The notes below the pieces were generated by a model, which was not told the origin of the DNA, searched no databases, and saw only the letters and a program-made list of their open reading frames with translations. A stretch of DNA of 64,000 bases from Tautonia marina (GTDB lineage Bacteria > Planctomycetota > Planctomycetia > Isosphaerales > Isosphaeraceae), in NCBI RefSeq assembly GCF_009177065.1, contig NZ_WEZF01000009.1:186001-250000 (forward strand). The letters are read 5' to 3'. The position numbers and the translations under genes were made by a program. How positions within the stretch are numbered: position 1 is the stretch's first letter; each line of letters begins with the position of its first letter. Of the stretch, positions 46,014-54,354 are shown one piece after another.

Positions 46014-47561
46014 TTACCCTCCCGACTCATCCTCTCGCAAATGCCTTGGCACATATTCCCGGAAGACCGTGGTCACCACGGCTCCGCGATAGAGGTCCTT
46101 CAGGTACTCATCCACCAGTTGGGTTTGCTTGCGCGATTTCAGAAGCTCCCGAATCTCATCTTGCACCTCCTCGAACCGTTTCCGCCCCGCCGGGCGAACC
46201 GTTTCGAGCCGAACCAGGTGCAAGCCGTTCGGGCCTTCGAGAACCGTGCTCATCTGCCCCGGCTTGAGACTCCCGAGGGCCGCGTTCACCGACGAAACGG
46301 CGTAACTTCCCGGCGCGGTCGTCCAGAGTCCTCCCGTATCGACGTTCGGTCCCTCTCCCATCGACCGGGCGATCTCCTCAAACGGTGCCCCTTGCGAGAT
46401 GCGAGCCATCACCTCGTCCATCTTCGCCTGCGCGGCCTCACGGCTCGGATGGTTGGCAAAGCGGACGTGGATTTCGCGCCAGGTCAGTTGCGGACCTTGC
46501 TGGAAGCGTTCATCGTCCCGATGCTCGAAATAATACGCCCGCATCTCAGGCAAATCGACATGCACCTTCGAGGCAACGTTCATCATCAGGAACTGCTGAT
46601 AAATCGTTTCCAGCTTGAACGAGTCGAGAATCTCCTCAAACGACTCATTTCGTTCCGAGAGCACCCGTTCCAGGGCGTAACGGTCTTCCACCTGATACTT
46701 GTTCAACAGGGCGGGAAGCCGTTCCTTCTCGAACAGCTCGACCGCGAACTTGTTGATCAGTTCCCAGCGTTTCGCATCTTTGAGCTCGTTGCGCCTGGCT
46801 CGCTGAATCACGAGCGATCGGTCGATCAGATGATCCAGCACATTGGCGGCCAGCGACTCCCGGACCCCGGGAGCCATTTGCATCTGGGGGTCCAGCTCCC
46901 GGAATCGTCGGGCAACCTCCGACTGCAACTCGTTCCAGGTAATGATGTCACTCTCGACCCGAGCCGCCCACTCACCGACCGGCTGACCAATCGGCAACTC
47001 GACCTCTTGCTCGGTGACCGCCAGGTTCGACTCGGTCTTGAGCCCCATTCGATCCGTTGAGGCACCCGTCCCCGTCTCCACCTCGGCCGAGGCCCGCATC
47101 ACCTGGGAATCGACCCGAGCCGGGCTCGGAGCAGAGGGAAGCGGAGGAATCGCGATCCCATCCTCCCCAACAGTCCGATCGGCCTGCGTCTCCTGATCGG
47201 CCGAGCCCAGCACCTCCGGCATCTCCGGCGGCAACTCCGGCAACTCGGCGGGGATGGACGCGGGATCGTCAGGAATCGAGGCCGGCTCCTTCGGCGTCGA
47301 GACAAGGCGGGCTGGAGCTCCGGCGGCCGGTGCGCGTCCGGCCACCCCGTCCGATGTCGCCTCCGCCTCCCCCATCGAAGCCCCATCGAGCGTCCTCGGC
47401 GGGAACGGATCGGGACCGGCGTTGACCCGCTCCTGAATCGGAGGCAAACCCGGTGGCAACGCGGCAGGAGGCAGGCCCTCGGTCGGACGGAGCCCTTCAC
47501 GGTTTTGACTGCAACCGATCAAGACCGCCGCAACAATCCACAGGCCGACCAGGCGATTCAT
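46014..47561 (-). CDS. Lipoprotein PpiC/SurA-type peptidyl-prolyl isomerase
   Basis: 515 residues. Lipobox IGC at Cys17 after a hydrophobic stretch, with Ser at +2, so outer-membrane sorting is likely. Residues 20-190 are a Pro/Ala/Glu-rich low-complexity linker. The SurA-like helical domain is about 200-345 (WNELQSEVARRFRELDP; LIDRSLVIQRARRNELK). The parvulin domain is about 350-470: YYFEHRDDERFQ, IHVRFANHPSREAAQAKMDEV, GEGPNVDTGGLW and LKPGQMSTVLEGPNGLHLVRLE. ATG 47561 follows GGAGGAGGG at 6-8 bases; GTG 47567 is an alternative. It is predicted to assist folding of envelope proteins. The very long low-complexity spacer is unusual. Confidence 0.85.
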   Translation of the reverse strand: MNRLVGLWIVAAVLIGCSQNREGLRPTEGLPPAALPPGLPPIQERVNAGPDPFPPRTLDGASMGEAEATSDGVAGRAPAAGAPARLVSTPKEPASIPDDPASIPAELPELPPEMPEVLGSADQETQADRTVGEDGIAIPPLPSAPSPARVDSQVMRASAEVETGTGASTDRMGLKTESNLAVTEQEVELPIGQPVGEWAARVESDIITWNELQSEVARRFRELDPQMQMAPGVRESLAANVLDHLIDRSLVIQRARRNELKDAKRWELINKFAVELFEKERLPALLNKYQVEDRYALERVLSERNESFEEILDSFKLETIYQQFLMMNVASKVHVDLPEMRAYYFEHRDDERFQQGPQLTWREIHVRFANHPSREAAQAKMDEVMARISQGAPFEEIARSMGEGPNVDTGGLWTTAPGSYAVSSVNAALGSLKPGQMSTVLEGPNGLHLVRLETVRPAGRKRFEEVQDEIRELLKSRKQTQLVDEYLKDLYRGAVVTTVFREYVPRHLREDESGG

Positions 47562-47890
47562 CGACACCCTCCTCCACGCTCGACGACCACCGTGAGGGCC
47601 GAGTCAAGCCACCGAATCCGGATGGATCCACGATCCGTTCTACCATGCTCGCAGGCGCTTTGAGAAACGGCTTCAAGACACCTGCCGACCAATCGAGAAC
47701 GCGTTGAACGAATGTGCGATCTGGTGATGCGGGGACGGGGAAGCCGCGACAGTACGACGAGCCTGCTGACTTGGCAAGTCCAGATCCACCCCCACCGTCC
47801 CCCTCGACCCGGCCGGCCTTGACCCCGTCGACCACTCGGCTTATGGTACGGCCGCCTTATATCCGGGCATCAACCCGAGGGAAGGAACCC
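47562..47890. other. 329-bp divergent region between isomerase and GT2 genes
   Basis: Holds promoters for both directions. The plus-strand promoter is clear (47819-47847, listed separately). No minus-strand pair was assigned with confidence. No gene found. Confidence 0.55.
47819..47847 (+). promoter_or_regulatory. Sigma-70-type promoter of the glycan cluster
   Basis: TTGACC (47819-47824), 17-bp spacer, TATGGT (47842-47847): 5 of 6 and 4 of 6 matches with ideal spacing. Transcription would begin near 47854, giving a leader of about 37 nt to GTG 47891. It overlaps the in-frame ATG at 47843, which therefore cannot be the translation start. Confidence 0.6.
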
Positions 47891-48949
47891 GTGGGCTCCG
47901 ATCGCACCTGCATCCTGGTCCTCAACTACAACGGCCGCGACCTGCTGGCCGAATGCCTGCCGTCGATCCTCGACGCCGCGCAGCGTGCCCCCATGCCCTG
48001 TTCCGTTGTCGTGGTCGACAACGCCTCGACGGACGACTCGGTCTCCTTTCTCCGCGATCACTGGCCATCTGTCGGCATCGAGCACGAACCCAACCGCGGG
48101 CTCGCGTCATTCAATCAGGTGCTTGCTCACCGTGATGAAGATGTCGTTTTGCTGCTCAATAACGATGTGAAGCTCGACCCCGACTCCGTCGCCCCGCTGG
48201 TCGATGCCGTTCGCCGTCACCCCAACGCGTTGTTCTCCGCCCCTTGCTGCTGGACCTTCGACGGCCAGACCTACGAAGGCATGCGGACACGAGTCCGAAT
48301 GCGATTCGGCATGATCCAGGGCTGCTGCCGTGTTCCCGAATTCGAGGCCCACATCGACCGCCCCGGCCTGACCGCCAGCGCTGGGCCGATCCTGGCCGTC
48401 GATCGTTTGAAGTTTCTCGCCCTTGGCGGCTTCGACGAACTCTATTTCCCAGGGCGTCTCGAAGACCTCGACCTCGGTTTCCAGGGCTGGATGCTCGGCT
48501 GGAAGGGATATTACGTGCCCGAGTCGGTCGCCTACCACCGTGGCTTCGGCTCCTTCGGCCCAGCCTTTGGCGCGACCGGATGCGATCGCCTGGCGGTTCG
48601 CAATACCCTGCTTTTTTCCTGGAAGAATCTGAGCGGACGACACCTGTTCGCCCACCTTGCCTGGCTTGCCGTCCGGTTGATCGCCGCGATCGGCATGGGC
48701 CGGCTCGAATTTCTCAAGGCATTCCGAGAGGCCCTCGGTCAGCTCAGCAAAGCCCTGGCCTCGCGTCGCCGTGTTCGGTCGGACCATCCCCACTACTGGA
48801 CCGTCCGCCAGAATGCCTTTTTCGAAGAATTCCGCTGGGAAACCCCTCAACCGCCTCTCCCGGCAACACAGACCGATCAACAGACTTTCCCAGAGGTGAG
48901 GAGCAGGCACATGGGTCGCAGAGTTCCTCTGCACGGACGGCAGACGTAA
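47891..48949 (+). CDS. GT2 family glycosyltransferase (first gene of the glycan cluster)
   Basis: 352 residues. Seen: ILVLNYNGRDLLAECLPSIL, VVVDNASTDDSVSFL, the LLLNNDVKLDPDSV metal motif (NND) and a GGFDELYFPGRLEDLDLGFQ acceptor loop, as in rhamnosyl- and other GT2 enzymes of polysaccharide synthesis. It is cytoplasmic, possibly membrane-peripheral. GTG 47891 is preserved by GGGAAGGAA directly upstream. The GT2 genes at 50079 and 39591 are of other subtypes. It is the first gene of a cluster running to 56039. Confidence 0.88.
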   Translation: MGSDRTCILVLNYNGRDLLAECLPSILDAAQRAPMPCSVVVVDNASTDDSVSFLRDHWPSVGIEHEPNRGLASFNQVLAHRDEDVVLLLNNDVKLDPDSVAPLVDAVRRHPNALFSAPCCWTFDGQTYEGMRTRVRMRFGMIQGCCRVPEFEAHIDRPGLTASAGPILAVDRLKFLALGGFDELYFPGRLEDLDLGFQGWMLGWKGYYVPESVAYHRGFGSFGPAFGATGCDRLAVRNTLLFSWKNLSGRHLFAHLAWLAVRLIAAIGMGRLEFLKAFREALGQLSKALASRRRVRSDHPHYWTVRQNAFFEEFRWETPQPPLPATQTDQQTFPEVRSRHMGRRVPLHGRQT

Positions 48950-49014
48950 CGCGTCCCCTCGTCGATCAAGCCTTCGACCGACCCGCTCGACCCGCCGGCG
49001 CATGGAGGCGCCCG

Positions 49015-50109
49015 ATGCCACGATCCCGGACCCTGCCACCACTGATCATCGACGCCCGGCCCCGAGGGCCAGAGGGGCCGATGGCCGGTGTCCCCTTGCT
49101 CGGCCGGCCGGTGATCGCCCATCTGGTCGATCTCGCCTCGGGGGTCGCAGCCCATCCCACGCTCACCGTCCATGCCCGGCTTGAGGAACACGAGACCCTC
49201 CGCGGCCTTCTCGGCCAGGCAACTCCGAGGAACACCGGCATCACCTTCGCCACCGGCCCGCCACCGGAAGGGGCCGTGATCCTCCGGACCGACCGGCTTT
49301 ACGACCCCTCGCGCCTCCGTCGCGTCGCCAAACGCGGGAAGGACGCCGAGTCGGCCGTGGTCTGGCGGCTCGACTCGCCGCACGGGTTGGCCGGAGCCGA
49401 GGCCGAGCTGGTCCGTCGCCGCTGCTATCAACCGATCGGCCGCTTCTGGTCGGTCGGCCTGGCCGGAGTCCTCGTCCGGGTGCTGGCTCCGACTCGGGTC
49501 CGGCCCCACGCGCTGACGGTCGGATCATTCCTGTTCATGATTGCCGCCGCGGCGATGGTCGCCTGGGGATCGCTCACCCCCTGGCTCCGCTGGTCCACGG
49601 CCGGAGCCCTGGCCGTTGCGCTCGTGCTCGACGGCGCAGACGGTCGCCTCGCCCGACGCCAGGGGACCGCCTCGCCGCTCGGCCGCTGGCTCGACACCAC
49701 GCTCGACGAAAGTGGCGAAATGATTCTTCATGCCGCCATCGCCTTCGCCGCCTTCTCCCGGACCGGATGGGCCGGCTGGTTGGCCGTAGGCATGGTCTTC
49801 GCGATGGGAAAATATCTGTTCACGCTCAGCAACGACGAATGGAACCGTGCGGTCGGTTCCCGAGACGGCAACACCACGCTGGCCCGCGAGCCGCTCGACG
49901 CCCAGCCCCAACCCCTGAGCCCCACCTGGTGGGCTCGCAAGCTCGGCCATGCCGACATCCGCTGGCACCTCTGGATCGTCGCCGCCGCGGCCGGTCGCCT
50001 GGAATGGGCCCTGGCTGCGTATGCCGCGTATTTTCCCACCCGTGCCCTTGCCGGCGCGATTCGAAAGGTAGGACCGACATGGCGAAGCGACCTCGCATCT
50101 CGGCCCTGA
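49015..50109 (+). CDS. CDP-alcohol phosphatidyltransferase with N-terminal nucleotidyltransferase-like domain
   Basis: 364 residues. The C-terminal half has the complete CDP-alcohol phosphotransferase motif DGADGRLAR then GRWLDTTLD, which fits Dx2DGx2ARx8Gx3Dx3D, with several membrane helices. The N-terminal half (about 1-160) has segments like PLLGRPVIAHLVD, and looks like a degenerate nucleotidyltransferase. Such fusions are known in IPCT/DIPP synthase, which makes di-myo-inositol phosphate precursors, so a similar coupled reaction is possible; the glycan neighbourhood suggests instead a lipid or polyol-phosphate carrier. ATG 49015 has GGAGG upstream. It lies 65 bp after the GT2 gene and overlaps the next gene by 31 bp. 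Confidence 0.82.
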   Translation: MPRSRTLPPLIIDARPRGPEGPMAGVPLLGRPVIAHLVDLASGVAAHPTLTVHARLEEHETLRGLLGQATPRNTGITFATGPPPEGAVILRTDRLYDPSRLRRVAKRGKDAESAVVWRLDSPHGLAGAEAELVRRRCYQPIGRFWSVGLAGVLVRVLAPTRVRPHALTVGSFLFMIAAAAMVAWGSLTPWLRWSTAGALAVALVLDGADGRLARRQGTASPLGRWLDTTLDESGEMILHAAIAFAAFSRTGWAGWLAVGMVFAMGKYLFTLSNDEWNRAVGSRDGNTTLAREPLDAQPQPLSPTWWARKLGHADIRWHLWIVAAAAGRLEWALAAYAAYFPTRALAGAIRKVGPTWRSDLASRP

Positions 50110-50861
50110 TCATCGCCCGAGACGAAGCCCAGAACCTGCCCGGCTGCCTCGCCTCGCTTGGCTGGGCCGACGAGGTCGTGGTGGTCGTCGACGCCGCCAG
50201 CCGCGACGAAACCCTCGCCATCGCCCGGCAACGGGCTGATCGGGTGATCGTTCGCCCGTTCGACGACTTCGCCTCCCAGCGCAACGCCGCCCTGAACGTT
50301 GCCACCGGCGATTGGGTCTTCGCCATCGACGCCGACGAACGTGCCACCCCGGCGGTTGCCGCCGAGATCCGTGGCGTCGTGGCCGATCCGAAGGCCCCTC
50401 ACAACGGCTACCGCGTGCCGATTCGCAGCGAAATTCTCGGCCGCCCCTTCTCCTACTCTGGCACGCAGGACGACCGCCCCTTACGCCTCTTTCGGCGGGG
50501 TCAAGGCTGGTGGTTCGGCACCGTTCACGAAACGGTTTCCCTCCGAGGATCGAGCGGAACACTCTCCCAACCGCTGCTGCACCGCACCATCCCGACGATG
50601 AATGTCTTTCTCTCCAAACTCAACAAGTACACGTCCCTGGAAGCGATTGAATTTGTCCGTCGTGGCCGCCCGGTGCGCACGTTCGACTGGACCATCCACC
50701 CCTTCTGGACCTTCGCCAAGCTCTATGTCGGCAAGCGAGGCTATCGTGACGGCGCCGAAGGGCTGGTCTTCTGTGCCCTCTCGGGCGTGTCGGTCGCCGT
50801 CCGACACTGGAAGCACCGCGAACTTGTTCTCCAGGCCGAGGCTCAGGGGAGGGCGGCGTGA
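50079..50861 (+). CDS. GT2 glycosyltransferase (WaaE/KdtX-like)
   Basis: 260 residues. ALIIARDEAQNLPGCLASLGW, VVVDAASRDETL and the acceptor motif AIDADERATP (DAD) fit the GT2 group that adds sugars to lipopolysaccharide core-like molecules. The C-terminus has amphipathic helical segments, suggesting membrane association. ATG 50079 has an AGGTAGGA upstream; the gene overlaps the previous one by 31 bp and the next by one base (TGATG). Cytoplasmic side. Acceptor unknown. Confidence 0.88.
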   Translation: MAKRPRISALIIARDEAQNLPGCLASLGWADEVVVVVDAASRDETLAIARQRADRVIVRPFDDFASQRNAALNVATGDWVFAIDADERATPAVAAEIRGVVADPKAPHNGYRVPIRSEILGRPFSYSGTQDDRPLRLFRRGQGWWFGTVHETVSLRGSSGTLSQPLLHRTIPTMNVFLSKLNKYTSLEAIEFVRRGRPVRTFDWTIHPFWTFAKLYVGKRGYRDGAEGLVFCALSGVSVAVRHWKHRELVLQAEAQGRAA

Positions 50862-51589
50862 TGATTGCAGCCCCATCCCCGCCCCAATTCGAAGCCGAGG
50901 TCGCCTCTCGCTTCGACGCCCTGGAGGCCCGCTTCAAGGATGACGTGGCCGCCGACGATGTCCGGCTCGACGCCATCCTCCGCCATCTCGGTCCGATCGA
51001 AGGACGCCGAATCCTCGACGCCGGGTGCGGCAAGGGCCGTTTCGCGGCTCGTCTCGAAGAACACGGTGCCCGGGTTCTCGGTCTCGACCCATCAGCCGGG
51101 ATGCTCCGGGCAGCTCATCGCCGAGGGCTTCCGGTCGCCAGGGCATCGGCCAGGCATCTGCCATTCACAAACGCATCAGTTGATGCCGTGGTTTTCGTCG
51201 AAGTGCTCGAACACATCGCCCCCTGCTCCCTGGAAGCCACCCTTCGAGAAGCCTTCCGAGTGCTTCGTCCCGGCGGTCGGATCGTGATTGTCGACAAAAA
51301 TGCCGCTTCACTCGATCCGATTCGTCCCTGGCTCCCCGCCATTCTCGTCAAGCGAATCGACGAGCGGCGCGGGCGATGGATGTACCCCCCGGGGTCCAGG
51401 GTCCGCGAGCGCTGGTTCTGGCCCGGCCAGATGCGCCGCCGGCTCCGTCGAACCGGATTTTCGAACATTCACTCCGAGGCGTTGCTTGATCCTTCTGAAC
51501 GTCGATGCGTTGCCTTCCGAACCGTTCCGATGACCCGGCGCTTCGTCGCCTGGTCGGCCACTCGATCGGAGGGAGCGTGCGGGCCATGA
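50861..51589 (+). CDS. Class I SAM-dependent methyltransferase
   Basis: 242 residues. Motif I is ILDAGCGKGRFAARL, then an acidic GLDPSAGML, and the post-motif VVFVEVLEHIAP; the fold is the ubiquitous Rossmann methyltransferase (UbiE/cyclopropane-type sister). Its position in the glycan cluster suggests a sugar- or lipid-methylating role. ATG 50861 is used (GGGGAGGG upstream); a GTG sits three bases earlier. The stop overlaps the next gene's start by 4 bp. Confidence 0.85.
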   Translation: MIAAPSPPQFEAEVASRFDALEARFKDDVAADDVRLDAILRHLGPIEGRRILDAGCGKGRFAARLEEHGARVLGLDPSAGMLRAAHRRGLPVARASARHLPFTNASVDAVVFVEVLEHIAPCSLEATLREAFRVLRPGGRIVIVDKNAASLDPIRPWLPAILVKRIDERRGRWMYPPGSRVRERWFWPGQMRRRLRRTGFSNIHSEALLDPSERRCVAFRTVPMTRRFVAWSATRSEGACGP

Positions 51590-53118
51590 TCACGAGCACT
51601 GCAACCGTTTCACTCTCAGAACTGGCCTCGGCCGCCACCACCGGGCCACCGCTCTTGCCGCTCTTGCTCTGGAAAACGCCTCCGGGGCTGGAGATGATCC
51701 TCCGCCAGGAAGGTATTCCCTTTGAGACGATCCACGAGCCGCATCCGATCGTCCTGCACCGCGGTCGGTTCGTCCTCTTTGACAGCCAGTCCGAGGAGTC
51801 GGCGCGTGGGATCCCCGTGGGCGTCGATCAGGTCGCTATCGACATCAACACACTTCGAAACGGCTGGGCGAACGACCCCTTCGCCGCCCTGATCGACACC
51901 CAGGCCGGGCTCTGCTCCTGGACGATCGCGGGGGTTTCCCTCACCGAGCGCGTCGCCGCGTTCGACAAGGGGAGTATCCGTCGCGCCCTGCTCGCCCGGC
52001 TCCGCGAAGAAGTCACGCGCCTCGGCGGCCTCTGGATTCGCCTCGCCGTCTTCCCCTATCCCTACCGAGCGGCCTTCAACCTCCGCCTCGATCTCGACGA
52101 GCCGATCCCGACCGATTACCACCGCTTCGCCGACGCCCGCCGCCCGCTCGACGACTGCACCACCCACTTCGTCAGCACCGCCGCTTACGGCCTTGACGAA
52201 TCCGTTCTCACCGATTTGAAACACGTCGACACCCAATCTCATGGGCATTTCCATGTGGTCTACCGCGACCCGGCCAGCAATCGCCGGAACCTCGAACGAG
52301 CCCATGATTGCCTGATCGCCGCCGGGTTCGATCCCGTCGGCTTCGCGGCCCCCGAAGGACGATGGAACCCGGGGCTCGACGCCGCGATCGAGCGGCTCGG
52401 CTACCGCTACTCGTCTGATTTTTCGGTCGGCTACGATGATCTCCCCTTTTTCCCCTGGCGGGGCGATCGCTTCTCAAAAGTCCTTCAAGTGCCGATCCAT
52501 CCCATCTGCGAAGGGCTCTTCCTCAACGCCGGACGCGACGACGCCGCAAGCATTGCCACCCACCTCGTCAAGGTCGTCCGCGCCCGGATCGACCAGGGGG
52601 AACCTGCCTTCGTCTACGGCCACCCCGAGCGCCGCCTGGCCCGATTCCCGGAAGTCCTCGCCGCCCTAGCCCGGGAAATCGAACGCTACGACCTGCTCTG
52701 GCGCACCACCCTGACCGAGTTCTCCCACTGGTGGGCCTGGCGAGGCCAACGCCGCTGGTCGGTCATCGCCCGAGGTTCCGGCCGAGTCGAGGTCGCTTTC
52801 GAAGACTGGAGCGACTCTTACCCCCTGACCCTCGAAATCGTCCGAGGCTCTCACGTCGCCAGCCTGCCGATGGTCCGTCCCCGCGGCACGCTTCAGCTTG
52901 ACGGTCTCTCCTTCGAACGCGCAACGGCCCGCGTCGATCTGCCTACCCCGTCGGCCGTCCGCCCCCCGTTCAGCCTCAAGGCCGCCGTCCGATCGGCGAT
53001 CGACTGGGAGACGATCACCCCCGTCGAGGAACTCGACGACAGCTCCCCCTGCCTCCTGCTCAAGAAAACCCTCCGCCGGGTCCGCGACCGCTGGAAATCA
53101 AAAGTTTACATAAAATAA
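51586..53118 (+). CDS. Polysaccharide-deacetylase-like protein
   Basis: 510 residues. The NodB-like region runs from about residue 160 to 400: LDLDEP (metal Asp), SHGHFH (His metal ligands), a FAAPEGRWN segment and a YGHPERR end motif. The N-terminal 150 residues are an alpha/beta domain of unknown kind, and a C-terminal part (about 410-510) is beta-rich. Deacetylases of this fold act on N- or O-acetyl groups of extracellular glycans; no signal peptide is seen, so a cytoplasmic nucleotide-sugar or lipid-sugar substrate is possible. ATG 51586 overlaps the methyltransferase stop by 4 bp (ATGA); GTG 51577 is less likely. The 3-prime end (around 53100) is AT-richer than its surroundings. Confidence 0.78.
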   Translation: MITSTATVSLSELASAATTGPPLLPLLLWKTPPGLEMILRQEGIPFETIHEPHPIVLHRGRFVLFDSQSEESARGIPVGVDQVAIDINTLRNGWANDPFAALIDTQAGLCSWTIAGVSLTERVAAFDKGSIRRALLARLREEVTRLGGLWIRLAVFPYPYRAAFNLRLDLDEPIPTDYHRFADARRPLDDCTTHFVSTAAYGLDESVLTDLKHVDTQSHGHFHVVYRDPASNRRNLERAHDCLIAAGFDPVGFAAPEGRWNPGLDAAIERLGYRYSSDFSVGYDDLPFFPWRGDRFSKVLQVPIHPICEGLFLNAGRDDAASIATHLVKVVRARIDQGEPAFVYGHPERRLARFPEVLAALAREIERYDLLWRTTLTEFSHWWAWRGQRRWSVIARGSGRVEVAFEDWSDSYPLTLEIVRGSHVASLPMVRPRGTLQLDGLSFERATARVDLPTPSAVRPPFSLKAAVRSAIDWETITPVEELDDSSPCLLLKKTLRRVRDRWKSKVYIK

Positions 53119-53199
53119 CCTGAGCGCCCGATCTTGATTTCCCCCCGTTGGCGACCAAGAAACCCCACCTTGGTTTCTATCGTGCCGATCGGACAGACG

Positions 53200-54354
53200 A
53201 TGACACCGCCCGAAGGCCCTGTAAACACCCTGGCCGATCGCCGGAGCCTCTCACAGGTCTCGTCGATGGACTGGCTCCGGCATCGCTCGCTCGGCCCGAT
53301 GGAAGCCGGGGCGGTCCTCCTGCACGCTCCCGGCCACGCCTTTCAAGCCCCCGGCGGTGGAGAGGTCCAACTGGCAAGAACGGCCAGGCACCTAGAGGAC
53401 CTGGGCGTTCTCGTCCGGCCCATGAACCCCTGGGCCGATCGCCTGGAGCAGGGGAGGTTGCTGCATCTTTTCGGCATGAGCCGCGAAGGGCTGGACTTGG
53501 CGAAGATCGCCCAATCGCGAGGAGTCCCCGTCGTCCTCTCGCCGATCTGCTGGTTCGAGCCCTCGGCCCTGGTTGCCCTGGCCGGGAGTCGCCTCAAGGC
53601 GGCACAGGACCTGGCGGCGTGGGGGCTGAGGCGGGCCTTCCCCCGAGTGCCGGGCTGGCGAAGAGAACTCCTCCAGCACTCGGATGCCGTTCTCCCGAAC
53701 TCCGAGGCCGAAGGTGAGCAACTGGCCCGCCTGTTCGGGCTCGACCGGCGGAAGATCCGGGTCGTGCCCAACGGCGTGGAACCAACCGTGCTCGGGGCCG
53801 ATCCGGGACCGTTCCGGGCCCTCGTCGGGCAAGACGAATTCGTTCTCTACGCCGGGCGCATCGAGCCGAGAAAAAACGTCCTGGGGCTGGTCAAGGCATG
53901 CGCCGATGCCCGCTTGCGCCTGGTCGTCGTGGGCGATCCAGTGCCGGGCCACGAAGCTTACGCCGAGCAGTGCAGGGGGGTGCCCCTGGCCTCGGTGTCC
54001 TGGTTGCCGAGAATGGATGCAGACGCCCCCTTGCTCGCCTCGGCCTTCGCGGCGGCCCGCGTGTTCGCGCTGCCGAGTTGGTTCGAGACCCCCGGCCTGG
54101 CCGCGCTCGAAGCCGCCCTGGCCGGGTGCGCGGTGGTCATCACCCCCTTGGGTTGCACCCACGAATATTTCGGAAACTGGGCGTTCTATGCTCGACCAGA
54201 CAAGATCAAGGAGATTTCCGGGGCCTTGCAACGGGCGTGGAAGGCCGGTCGGGGCGGAACTGAGCTTGCCGAAGTTGTCCATCGGCGGTACCTCTGGGCA
54301 ACCGTGGCCCGAAGGACGGCGGAGGTTTATGACGAAGTCGCCCCGACAGGATGA
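53200..54354 (+). CDS. GT4 family glycosyltransferase
   Basis: 384 residues. The GT-B Rossmann fold is recognised by DAVLPNSEAEGEQLARLFG, IRVVPNGVEP, LYAGRIEPRKNVLGLV and the ETPGLAALEAALAG segment (ExGLxxLE-type donor motif). Likely an NDP-sugar-using enzyme of surface glycan synthesis. The start is uncertain: the frame is open from 53134 (TTG); ATG 53200 is used, ATG 53266 is possible. The 3-prime end overlaps the GT9 gene by 26 bp, whose start follows a GGAGG. Confidence 0.85.
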   Translation: MTPPEGPVNTLADRRSLSQVSSMDWLRHRSLGPMEAGAVLLHAPGHAFQAPGGGEVQLARTARHLEDLGVLVRPMNPWADRLEQGRLLHLFGMSREGLDLAKIAQSRGVPVVLSPICWFEPSALVALAGSRLKAAQDLAAWGLRRAFPRVPGWRRELLQHSDAVLPNSEAEGEQLARLFGLDRRKIRVVPNGVEPTVLGADPGPFRALVGQDEFVLYAGRIEPRKNVLGLVKACADARLRLVVVGDPVPGHEAYAEQCRGVPLASVSWLPRMDADAPLLASAFAAARVFALPSWFETPGLAALEAALAGCAVVITPLGCTHEYFGNWAFYARPDKIKEISGALQRAWKAGRGGTELAEVVHRRYLWATVARRTAEVYDEVAPTG

